From the NCBI GenBank assembly GCA_002491115.1, contig DKVI01000058.1:1-37167 (forward strand): 37,167 bases of DNA, written 5' to 3'. Each line of letters begins with the position of its first letter. The first letter of the stretch is position 1. Of the stretch, positions 30,736 to 37,167 are shown piece by piece. The DNA comes from Lachnospiraceae bacterium UBA7182. GTDB taxonomy: Bacteria; Bacillota; Clostridia; Lachnospirales; Lachnospiraceae. The translations under genes were made by a program, and so were the position numbers. The notes under the pieces were generated by a model that saw only the letters and a list, made by a program, of their open reading frames with translations, ran no database searches and had not been told where the DNA came from.

Positions 30736-31164
30736 GTGGATTTATTTGACCGTATGCTGGAACTGTCCAATCAGGGATTTTACTGCGCGCAGATTCTTAT
30801 GATTCTGGCGCTGGAGACGGAAGGTAAGGAGGACCCGGATCTGATCCGGGCCATGAGCGGGTTAAACGGCGGTATGGGCTTTACCGGCCGTGTATGCGGG
30901 GCGCTCACCGGGGGCTGCTGCCTGCTGGGGTATTTCTGCGGAAAAGGGGAAGCGGAAGAACTGGAAGACCCGTCTGCTTCCCGTATGATACAGGAATTGG
31001 TGGAGTGGTTTGAAACGTCGATGAAAGACGCTTACGGCGGCAGTGACTGTGAGGACATTCTGGAAGGGAATCCCATGAACAAGATGCAGCGCTGCCCGGA
31101 AGTGGTCGAAGGGGTATTTACAAAATGCCTGGAGATTCTCCGGGAAAACGGAGTGCTGGCATGA
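30736..31164 (+). CDS. C-GCAxxG-C-C family protein (DVU_1555-like)
   Basis: The 142-aa protein belongs to the C_GCAxxG_C_C redox family, predicted to bind Fe-S or metal. Seen: FYCAQILMILAL near the start, then GMGFTGRVCGALTGGCCLLGYFCG (about residues 47-70, written here in part), and later SDCEDILEG and QRCPEVV cysteines. The start is GTG 30736 after AGGGGG. The end overlaps the next gene by 4 nt (ATGA), indicating translational coupling. Confidence 0.82.
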   Translation: MDLFDRMLELSNQGFYCAQILMILALETEGKEDPDLIRAMSGLNGGMGFTGRVCGALTGGCCLLGYFCGKGEAEELEDPSASRMIQELVEWFETSMKDAYGGSDCEDILEGNPMNKMQRCPEVVEGVFTKCLEILRENGVLA

Positions 31165-32240
31165 AGTTAAAAGGCCTGATCGCGGCGGCAGGCAGGTCCA
31201 GAAGAATGGACGGGTTCAAGCCTTTGATGGAATTAAACGGATTTCCCATGATCTGTATGACGGTTCAGAGCCTTCAAAACGCGGGAATCCGGGATATTAC
31301 CGTGGTCACCGGCTGCCGGGCGCGGGAGATGGAAGCAGTCTTAAAGCCTCTGAAGGTGAAAACCGTGGAAAATACTGTTTATGCCGATACGGATATGCTG
31401 TATTCCGTTCAGATGGGACTGCGCGCGGTGAAAGACGCGGACGCCGTCTTTTTCCTGCCGGGGGACGTGCCGATGGTGTCTCCCGGAAGTATGCGGAAGA
31501 TGAAAGAAGAACTGACCCGGATTCCGGATCAGACGCAGGTCTTCCAGCCGGTGGTCGGTCCTAAAAAAGCCCATCCGCCCGTTCTGCTTCCGTCCGCTTA
31601 TGACTGTATCCTTGGGTACAAAGGGGAAGGAGGACTTGGGGGCGCATTTTCCGCCATGGGTGTAAAAGCAGTGGAACTGGGAGATGCGGGAGCGCTGGCG
31701 GACGCGGATTTCAGGGAGGACTTTGAAAAGTTAAAAGATTTTGCCAGGACACATAAAGGCGTTTCAAAAGAGGTGTGTGAGGCGCTGTATGAAAAAGCAG
31801 GACTGCCGGAACATATCCGCGCCCATTGCCGCGCGGTGGGAGAACTGGCAGGCAGTGTGGCCGATCGGCTTACGGCGCACGGAGCCTGTCTGGATATCGA
31901 ACTTTGCAGAAGCGGCGGATATCTGCATGATTTGTGCAGGCTGTCCGGGAATCATGAGGCGGCGGCAGGCATGTTTTTAAGAAGAGAAGGATATGCGGCA
32001 CTGGCCGGGATCGTGGAAAGACATAAAGGATTTACAGAGGAACCTGAGACAATCTGCGAAGAAAGCGTGATCGTACGTGTGGCCGATAAGCTGATTCGGG
32101 AGGATAAGCGGGTACCTCTGGAAGTCCGCTACGAAAAAGCGCTTCGGATGGATCATGTGAAAGAAAGGATTCTGAACGATATTCGTATCCTTCGCAGGCT
32201 GACGGAAGAATATGAGGTGATAACAGGTGAGCGGTTATGA
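31161..32240 (+). CDS. MobA/MocA-like nucleotidyltransferase fused to HD domain (DVU_1551-like)
   Basis: The 359-aa protein has an N-terminal nucleotidyltransferase (about 1-190) with an intact loop LIAAAGRSRRMDGFKPLMEL and the metal-binding FFLPGDVPMVSP, as in molybdenum-cofactor cytidylyltransferases. The C-terminal HD domain (about 200-350) has His-Asp in GGYLHDLCRL and IVERHKGF, suggesting phosphohydrolase activity. It may nucleotidylate the molybdenum cofactor or a related small molecule, with the HD domain reversing or editing it. This is inference. The start ATG overlaps the previous stop by 4 nt. Confidence 0.85.
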   Translation: MKLKGLIAAAGRSRRMDGFKPLMELNGFPMICMTVQSLQNAGIRDITVVTGCRAREMEAVLKPLKVKTVENTVYADTDMLYSVQMGLRAVKDADAVFFLPGDVPMVSPGSMRKMKEELTRIPDQTQVFQPVVGPKKAHPPVLLPSAYDCILGYKGEGGLGGAFSAMGVKAVELGDAGALADADFREDFEKLKDFARTHKGVSKEVCEALYEKAGLPEHIRAHCRAVGELAGSVADRLTAHGACLDIELCRSGGYLHDLCRLSGNHEAAAGMFLRREGYAALAGIVERHKGFTEEPETICEESVIVRVADKLIREDKRVPLEVRYEKALRMDHVKERILNDIRILRRLTEEYEVITGERL

Positions 32241-33366
32241 GAAGATGATTTATATGAACAACGCGGCGACTTCCTGGCCGAAGCCGCCGGAGGTGGCCAA
32301 AGCCATGGCGGATGCCGTAACTGCCCTTCCGGGCGCGGCGAACCGGGGCGGCATCCAGGATTTTGATGTATTTGACGAAGTACGAAAGGAACTGGCATGG
32401 CTTATGGGGGTATCCTGCCCGTCTCAGATCGCCCTGGGCTGTAATTCTACCTGGGGACTGAATCAGGCAATCTTCGGATATCCGTTAAAACCGGGGGATA
32501 CCGTGCTGACTACCCGGGCGGAACATAATGCAGTGCTTCGGCCTTTGTACCGGCTGGAACAGGAAGGAATCCGCGTCATCCGTCTGCATGTGGATGACTG
32601 CGGGCGGGTGTGTCCCGGGGACTGGAAGGCGGCACTGGCAGAATACCGCCCAAAGCTGTGTGTGCTCATTCACGCTTCCAATGTGACCGGAGCCGTCAAC
32701 GACGTGCCAACCCTTGCCGGGGCGGCAAAAGACGCGGGGGCGGATTTCCTTCTGGACGTATCCCAGACCCTTGGCATCCTGCCTGTGAAGGCGGAAGCAT
32801 GGGGGGTAGATATGGCAGTGTTTACAGGTCATAAATACTTGTTAGGTCCCCAGGGGACAGGCGGCGTGTATGTGCGGCCCGGACTTGACCTGAAACCCCA
32901 TATGACAGGCGGCACAGGCGTCTTAAGCGACCGGATGGAGATGCCGGAAGAGATGCCCCTTCATCTGGAAGCGGGAACCGGAAACGAACCGTCCTATCAT
33001 GGCCTTCTGGCGGCCCTTCGGTGGAGCCGCGCGCATCCTGTGGATCAGGAAGCTTTGGGAACGACTGTAAAAGAGCTGGCAGAAGGTCTGAAAAAACTGG
33101 GATGCCGTGTCATCGAGCCTTCCGGGGCGTCAACGCCGGTATTGTCTTTTCTGATTCCGGGCGTGTCTTCCGCGGACGCGGCGGATATCCTGACCGGGAG
33201 CTACGATATTATCTGCCGGGTAGGCTTACACTGCGCGCCGGATATCATGGAGGATATCGGGATGCCGGGCGGAACGATCCGTCTGAGTCTTTCCCGGTTC
33301 ACGACCCGGGAAGAAACAGAGGAAGTATTAAAAGCCGTGCAGGACATTGTGGAGAGCGGACTATGA
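32227..33366 (+). CDS. Class V aminotransferase, cysteine desulfurase-like (EF2568 type)
   Basis: The 379-aa PLP enzyme starts with MIYMNNAATSWPKPPEVAKA, has the PLP Lys in FTGHKYLLGPQGTGGVY (about residues 200-216) and a probable active Cys in VGLHCAPDIMEDIG (about 332-345). It resembles the cysteine desulfurase-like family found in selenium-dependent molybdenum hydroxylase clusters (EF2568 in Enterococcus faecalis, from memory). It may deliver sulfur or selenium to the molybdenum cofactor. GTG 32227 has a GAGGTG at 6 nt and overlaps the upstream gene by 14 nt; ATG 32245 is an alternative start with a poorer ribosome site. Confidence 0.85.
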   Translation: MSGYEKMIYMNNAATSWPKPPEVAKAMADAVTALPGAANRGGIQDFDVFDEVRKELAWLMGVSCPSQIALGCNSTWGLNQAIFGYPLKPGDTVLTTRAEHNAVLRPLYRLEQEGIRVIRLHVDDCGRVCPGDWKAALAEYRPKLCVLIHASNVTGAVNDVPTLAGAAKDAGADFLLDVSQTLGILPVKAEAWGVDMAVFTGHKYLLGPQGTGGVYVRPGLDLKPHMTGGTGVLSDRMEMPEEMPLHLEAGTGNEPSYHGLLAALRWSRAHPVDQEALGTTVKELAEGLKKLGCRVIEPSGASTPVLSFLIPGVSSADAADILTGSYDIICRVGLHCAPDIMEDIGMPGGTIRLSLSRFTTREETEEVLKAVQDIVESGL

Positions 33367-33635
33367 AATTCGCGTGGAAGAAAGTGGAAAACTGTTTTGC
33401 AGGCGCCAGGACCTATGAGTACGAACTGCCGGTGACAGGGCAGGAGTTCTGCGGATATTTAGAAGGATGGGACATAAAAGAGAATCACAGATTCCGCCGT
33501 CCGGTTTTTTCCGCGAAAAACGGAAAACTGGAAATCAAGGGGATTCTGGCCGCCCGTGTGGTGAAGATCAATTATACGGCGGAAAACTGGGAAGAAGAAA
33601 AAAAGGAGACGGAAGCGTGGCTGGAGGAATTATAA
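33363..33635 (+). CDS. Hypothetical 90-aa protein of the operon
   Basis: The 90-aa protein begins MKFAWKKVENCFAGARTYEY; it contains two cysteines (11 and 30), a middle stretch RFRRPVFSAKNGKLEIKG and an acidic C-terminal helix. I recognise no family. It overlaps the aminotransferase stop by 4 nt (ATGA), and its own end overlaps the radical SAM start by 19 nt, so it is a true coupled member of the operon. The frame extends upstream inside the aminotransferase gene, but only the part from 33363 is likely to be translated. It may be a carrier or partner protein for the radical SAM enzyme (speculation). Confidence 0.7.
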   Translation: MKFAWKKVENCFAGARTYEYELPVTGQEFCGYLEGWDIKENHRFRRPVFSAKNGKLEIKGILAARVVKINYTAENWEEEKKETEAWLEEL

Positions 33636-35206
33636 AACAGATCGGCAGGACGAAAAGTATCTGTCCGGAGTGCTTAAAGGTCATTCCGGCAAATAAGGTG
33701 CAAAGGGAGGACGGCATCTATCTGGAGAAGGAGTGCCCGGACCACGGGCAAAGTTCCGTGCTGATCTGGGAAGGCAGCCCGGAAAGCTATGAGGCGTGGG
33801 GGCAGATACTGTCGAAAGACGATATTGTACCTGAAAGCAGGGAGGAAAAGGACGGATGTCCGTATGACTGCGGTCTGTGCAGCGCGCATAAGAGAAAGGG
33901 GTGCTGTGTCCTTCTGGAAGTGACAAGCCGCTGTAATATGCACTGCCCGGTATGCTTTGCAGAGGCAGGAGGCCCTGACAGCCAGGATGTACCCATAGAG
34001 GAGCTGGAGCGGCAGATGGAGTATCTGATGTCCCACGGAGGTCCTTTTAATCTGCAGTTGTCCGGCGGCGAGCCTACGGTGCGGGATGACCTTCCTGAGA
34101 TTATCCGCCTGGGAAAGGAGAAAGGATTTACCTTTTTCCAGTTAAATACCAACGGTCTTCGTCTGGCAGAACAGCCGGGATACGCAAAAGAACTGAAGGA
34201 AGCCGGGCTGTCCTGTGTGTTTTTGCAGTTTGACGGTGTGGAGGAAGAAGTTTACCGGGTACTCAGAGGCAGGAAGATGCTGGAGAAAAAACAGGCGGCC
34301 ATCGATGCCTGCGCCCGGGCGGGCCTGGGCGTCGTCCTGGTGCCGGTGATCACGCCGGGTGTCAACGAAGGGCAGGTAGGCGCGATTCTTACATATGCCG
34401 TAAGCCGTATGCCGGTGGTGCGCGGGGTGCATTTCCAGCCGATCAGTTATTTCGGGCGCTGTCTGAAAGCCCAGGGAAGCTACCGGATCACGATTCCCAG
34501 ACTGCTTTCCCTGATGGAAGAACAGACAGAAGGCATGATGCGGGCGGAGCACTTTACCGGGGGCAACGCGACCAATCCGTACTGCACGTTCCAGGCCAAT
34601 TACCTGCGCCAGGACGACGGCAGCATGCAGCCCATGATCCACGGAACCGCCCGTGCTTACGGCTCTTCCGAGCAGGCGCGGAAATTTGTCGAAAGACAGT
34701 GGGCCGGGGCGGAGCCGGAAGTGCCGGGCGGAAGTTGCTGCTGCGGAGTAGAGCCGGAAGTGCCGGGAGGAAGCTGTTGCTGCGGAACGGAGTCAAAAGT
34801 GCCGGAGGCAGGCCGCTGCTGCGGAACGGAGCCGGAAGTACCGGAGGGAAGCCGCTGCTGCGGAACGGAGCCGGAAGTACCGGAGGGAAGCTGCTGCTGT
34901 GGAACGGAACCGGAAGCACCGGAGGGAAGCTGCTGCTGTGGAACGGAACCGGAAGCGTCCGGAGGGTGCTGCTGCGGTGAAAACACGGAGCAGATGCAGC
35001 TTGACGTGTCCTCGCTGGATGAATTTCTGATCAAACGCCATAACAATACGTTTGCCGTTTCCGGCATGCTTTTCCAGGATGCGGGAAATCTGGATCTGGA
35101 GCGGCTGGAGCGCTGCTACATACTGGAAACGGACAGCAGGTACGGCATGGTTCCGTTCTGCGCGTATAATCTGACCAGCCTTGAAGGGAAGACTTTATAT
35201 CGATGA
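33617..35206 (+). CDS. Radical SAM protein, TrsS-like, with Cys-rich tandem repeat
   Basis: The 529-aa protein starts with an N-terminal zinc-ribbon-like part (SICPECLKVIPANKV and a second CSAHKRKGCC), then the radical SAM motif CNMHCPVC (C106, C110, C113) binding a 4Fe-4S cluster and SAM, with SGGEPTVRDDLPEIIRLGKE and the usual barrel. Residues 364-453 are seven copies of a 13-residue Cys-rich repeat, followed by a C-terminal domain of about 75 residues. I recall the family as TrsS, sometimes a selenoprotein; here Cys replaces Sec. The start is GTG 33617 with AGGAG 8 nt before. The frame is open 150 nt earlier but without a ribosome site. Substrate unknown. Confidence 0.85.
   Translation: MAGGIIKQIGRTKSICPECLKVIPANKVQREDGIYLEKECPDHGQSSVLIWEGSPESYEAWGQILSKDDIVPESREEKDGCPYDCGLCSAHKRKGCCVLLEVTSRCNMHCPVCFAEAGGPDSQDVPIEELERQMEYLMSHGGPFNLQLSGGEPTVRDDLPEIIRLGKEKGFTFFQLNTNGLRLAEQPGYAKELKEAGLSCVFLQFDGVEEEVYRVLRGRKMLEKKQAAIDACARAGLGVVLVPVITPGVNEGQVGAILTYAVSRMPVVRGVHFQPISYFGRCLKAQGSYRITIPRLLSLMEEQTEGMMRAEHFTGGNATNPYCTFQANYLRQDDGSMQPMIHGTARAYGSSEQARKFVERQWAGAEPEVPGGSCCCGVEPEVPGGSCCCGTESKVPEAGRCCGTEPEVPEGSRCCGTEPEVPEGSCCCGTEPEAPEGSCCCGTEPEASGGCCCGENTEQMQLDVSSLDEFLIKRHNNTFAVSGMLFQDAGNLDLERLERCYILETDSRYGMVPFCAYNLTSLEGKTLYR
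34706..34975 (+). repeat. Seven-copy, 39-nt in-frame tandem repeat encoding CCC motifs
   Basis: Each unit encodes GTEPEVPEGSCCC or a close variant. In order the units end in GGSCCC, GGSCCC, EAGRCC, EGSRCC, EGSCCC, EGSCCC and GGCCC (the last one residue shorter). The array is fully in frame inside the radical SAM gene and has about 19 cysteines. Neighbouring units differ by few bases, so it probably expands and contracts. It may bind metal or Fe-S clusters, or hold a thiol-reactive substrate; its role is unknown. Confidence 0.95.
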
Positions 35207-36399
35207 AAATTTCAAATCTGGATCTTTGGGTAAGAAAAAATGAAGGCCTGGATCATCTGACCCGGGAAGATATAGAGAAAATACAGCTTAAAAAGCTGAA
35301 TCGCCTGCTGGAGAGAGAAAAACTGCGGGGCGGGTTTTATAAAAATCTTCCCGAAATGCTGGAAACTCTTTCAGAATTATCCCGTCTTCCCTTTACGACT
35401 GAGGACGATCTGAAACAGTACGGAAACCGGATGGTGCTGATCAGCCAGTCGGCCATAGACCGTGTCCGTACTCAGGAGACATCCGGTACGACCGGCCAGG
35501 CAAAAAGGCTTTATTATTCATCCGAAGATAACGACAGAACGGTCTCGTTTTTCGCCGCCGGGCTTTCTGAGCTGGTGTATCCGGGGGATAAGACCATGAT
35601 CTGTATGCCCTTTTCCGGCGGCCGGGGCCTGGGAGAACTGATCGCGGAAGCGATCGAAAAGCTGGGCGCGACGCCGCTGAATGTGGGAATCGGGAAAAAT
35701 TACGGAGAACTGACACATATTCTGAAGACAGAGCGTCCAGAGACTTTTGTAGGTATGCCGGTGCCCCTTCTGTCCCTTTTAAGACTCTGCCCCGGCAGCA
35801 GCTTAAAAAGGGCGCTGGTCAGCGCGGATGCCTGTCCGGATACCGTGATGGAGCAGATCGAAAGCCTGTTAGGGTCTAAACTGTACCCTCACTACGGCTC
35901 CCGGGAGCTGGGGCTTGGAGGCGCTGTCACCTGCCCGGCGTTTGAGGGGATGCATCTGCGGGAAAATGATATAATTCCTGAGATCATTGATGAGAATGGG
36001 CAGGCGCTTCCCCGTGGCGAGTGGGGGGAACTGGTCATCACGACCGTACAGGCGGACGCCATGCCGCTCATCCGCTATCGGACCGGGGACCGCACGAGGA
36101 TATTAAAAGAAGACTGCCCATGCAAAAGCAGTCTGTGCCGCCTGGACCGTCTGACCCGCCGAAGCGGAAAAAACAGGATGGAAAAACTGGATGACCTGCT
36201 TTTTTCTTTTCCGGAAATTGTGGATTTTAGAGCGGGGTTAAAAGACGGAGTATTACAGATTGAAGGATATACAAAGGATGTCTGCAAGGATCTGCCAAAA
36301 GAGCTGGCAGGGTATCCGGTGCAGTATCGTTGGTCTGCGGTAAAAAAAGAGGATGCGCCCTGTTATCCGGCGAAGCGCCGGGTGTCAGAGGAAACGTAG
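35203..36399 (+). CDS. PaaK-like AMP-dependent ligase (DVU_1553-like)
   Basis: The 398-aa adenylate-forming enzyme is shorter than phenylacetate-CoA ligase (about 430 aa). Seen: the P-loop ETSGTTGQAKRLYYSSEDND (about residues 91-110), the adenine-site YPHYGSRELGLGGAV (about 228-242) and the ligand segment PLIRYRTGDRTRIL (about 288-301), followed by a short C-terminal lid. It would activate a carboxylate with ATP; acceptor (CoA or a protein thiol) and substrate are unknown. The start ATG overlaps the radical SAM stop by 4 nt. Confidence 0.85.
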   Translation: MKISNLDLWVRKNEGLDHLTREDIEKIQLKKLNRLLEREKLRGGFYKNLPEMLETLSELSRLPFTTEDDLKQYGNRMVLISQSAIDRVRTQETSGTTGQAKRLYYSSEDNDRTVSFFAAGLSELVYPGDKTMICMPFSGGRGLGELIAEAIEKLGATPLNVGIGKNYGELTHILKTERPETFVGMPVPLLSLLRLCPGSSLKRALVSADACPDTVMEQIESLLGSKLYPHYGSRELGLGGAVTCPAFEGMHLRENDIIPEIIDENGQALPRGEWGELVITTVQADAMPLIRYRTGDRTRILKEDCPCKSSLCRLDRLTRRSGKNRMEKLDDLLFSFPEIVDFRAGLKDGVLQIEGYTKDVCKDLPKELAGYPVQYRWSAVKKEDAPCYPAKRRVSEET

Positions 36400-36423
36400 C
36401 AGGAACCATAACAGGAGGCAGGG

Positions 36424-36762
36424 GTGGAGAAAAAGTTTCATTATAATGTCCGCGTTCGGATCAAAGAAAAAGATTCTGTCCATGAGGAGTATTTCGGCCG
36501 GGGGATCGCGCAGCTTCTTCATGGAGTCAAAGAGTACCATTCCCTTAACTTGTCGGCAAAGCAGATGGGGATGGCGTACAGCAAAGCATGGAGAGTGATC
36601 AAAGAAGCCGAAAGGGCGCTTGGTATGATTCTTCTGCACAGGATGGGGCAGAAAGGGTCATGCCTTACAGAAGAAGCAGAGCAGTTTCTTGCCGTCTACG
36701 AAGAGGCGGAAGAAGCAGCCGTGGGGGCGGTGCAAGGGGTGTTTGAGCAGTATTATGGGTAA
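36424..36762 (+). CDS. Stand-alone ModE-type winged-helix regulator
   Basis: The 112-aa protein is the DNA-binding domain of the ModE/LysR type only (RGIAQLLHGVKEYHSLNLSA, then MGMAYSKAWRVIKEAERALG, and LTEEAEQFLAVYEEAE dimer helix). The molybdate-binding domains of classical ModE are absent. It probably regulates the molybdenum genes or its own operon; how it senses its signal is unknown. The start is GTG 36424, 5 nt after AGGAGG. It is the last gene of the operon, 24 nt after the ligase. No terminator is evident after it. Confidence 0.85.
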   Translation: MEKKFHYNVRVRIKEKDSVHEEYFGRGIAQLLHGVKEYHSLNLSAKQMGMAYSKAWRVIKEAERALGMILLHRMGQKGSCLTEEAEQFLAVYEEAEEAAVGAVQGVFEQYYG

Positions 36763-36820
36763 TTCTTCATATTATAATTCAATGATTGATAAGACATGAT
36801 GCCATGTGACTCATTGTCTG

Positions 36821-36849
36821 TTTACTTATTGTATTCGTTAGGCTATTAT
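36821..36849 (+). promoter_or_regulatory. Promoter of the right-edge regulator gene
   Basis: TTTACT (36821-36826), 17 nt spacer, TATTAT (36844-36849). Just upstream an ACATG-ATGC-CATGT inverted repeat (36793-36806) may be an operator. Confidence 0.5.
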
Positions 36850-36871
36850 ATATAACGAGGTGCTATAATTA

Positions 36872-37078
36872 ATGGATATATTAAAAGTTTTCGCTAAAAA
36901 CGTAAGAAAATATCGTATTGCTAAACATTTATCGCAAGAACAATTAGCAGAAAAAGCAGGGTTGCATAGAACATATATAAGTGCTATTGAATGCGAGAAA
37001 AGAAATATATCAATAGATAATGTTCAACATATTGCTAGCGCTTTGGAAATTGAAGCCTATTTGCTATTTGTGGAATAA
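36872..37078 (+). CDS. Small Cro/C1-type (XRE) helix-turn-helix regulator, C-protein-like
   Basis: The 68-aa protein is one HTH_3 domain: NVRKYRIAKHLSQEQLAEKA, then LHRTYISAIECEKRNISIDN, with a hydrophobic end (EIEAYLLFVE). Size and sequence resemble controller proteins of type II restriction-modification systems (SQEQLAEKAGLHRTYIS is common in that group), but generic XRE regulators look alike. The gene and the 89 nt after it are clearly more AT-rich than the rest of the window, suggesting acquired DNA. The bases after 37078 hold no further readable gene. Confidence 0.8.
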   Translation: MDILKVFAKNVRKYRIAKHLSQEQLAEKAGLHRTYISAIECEKRNISIDNVQHIASALEIEAYLLFVE

Positions 37079-37167
37079 ATTTTATTATTGATTGGAATGA
37101 AAAACAATATGTATAACTATACCGATTATATAAATAAATATGGTAGAATAATGCAATTTAATAAAAA

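Noticed and set aside
34706..34975. Possible CRISPR array, suggested by regularly spaced repeats
   Set aside because: The units are directly adjacent with no unique spacers, stay in frame within a radical SAM gene, and differ in a coding-like manner.
33617..35206. Selenocysteine (in-frame TGA) in the radical SAM protein
   Set aside because: The N-terminal site that can hold Sec in this family reads Cys (SICPECL), and the frame runs without an internal TGA. No in-frame stop was needed to join any gene in the operon.

Overview
The window looks like chromosomal DNA of an anaerobic Firmicute, most likely a gut Lachnospiraceae/Clostridia member (inferred, not searched). Grounds: gap-pgk-tpiA followed by secG-rnr-smpB-ssrA, strong AGGAGG ribosome binding sites, TTGaca-N17-TAtaaT promoters, AsnA, a ferredoxin-type aldo/keto reductase, and a large molybdenum/selenium-flavoured anaerobic metabolism locus. 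No rRNA, tRNA, CRISPR array, insertion sequence or phage is seen.

Layout. (1) 1-3 kb, minus strand: asnA followed by a GreA-type factor, then an ECF sigma factor with an adjoining membrane anti-sigma candidate. (2) 3-6 kb: a phospholipase C-like protein coupled to an Fe-S aldo/keto reductase, convergent with a PHP-domain histidinol-phosphatase-like gene. (3) 6-9.3 kb: gap, pgk and tpiA. (4) 9.3-12.7 kb: secG, rnr, smpB, with ssrA (tmRNA) on the opposite strand and converging on smpB. SmpB, tmRNA and RNase R act together in trans-translation. (5) 12.7-15.8 kb: small signalling and unknown genes (charged coiled-coil protein, orphan HPt, unknown 294-aa protein, orphan OmpR-type response regulator) and a decayed Phd/YoeB-type toxin-antitoxin pair.

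(6) 15.9-17.9 kb: a MoeA-like molybdopterin-binding protein with a four-cysteine tail, then an unusual fusion of a degenerate MobA-like nucleotidyltransferase domain to a ModE-type winged helix. (7) 18.0-24.0 kb: a self-contained sugar or cyclitol module (divergent AraC regulator, two Gfo/Idh/MocA dehydrogenases, an IolE-like TIM-barrel enzyme, a sodium:solute symporter). It sits between the two molybdenum blocks. (8) 24.1-26.9 kb: modA, modB and modC for molybdate uptake. (9) 27.1-28.2 kb: a lipoprotein with two tandem GlcG/HbpS-type domains, with its own promoter and terminator.

(10) 28.3-36.8 kb: nine genes with 4-19 nt overlaps or short gaps: a multi-cluster Fe-S/dinucleotide-binding protein, a small CxxC redox protein, a C-GCAxxG-C-C protein, a MobA-like/HD protein, a cysteine-desulfurase-like enzyme, an unknown 90-aa protein, a radical SAM protein (TrsS-like) carrying a striking seven-copy Cys-rich tandem repeat, a PaaK-like adenylating enzyme and a stand-alone ModE-type winged helix. 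From memory this set matches the conserved but uncharacterised DVU_1551-1557 type neighbourhood linked to molybdenum hydroxylases and selenium. No hydroxylase is in the window. It is the best candidate for an undescribed system. (11) The right edge turns AT-rich and holds a small Cro/C1-type regulator, perhaps the start of a restriction-modification or other acquired island.

Several starts were chosen from the ribosome binding site rather than the longest reading frame. Family names come from recognition of motifs and gene order; no database was searched.
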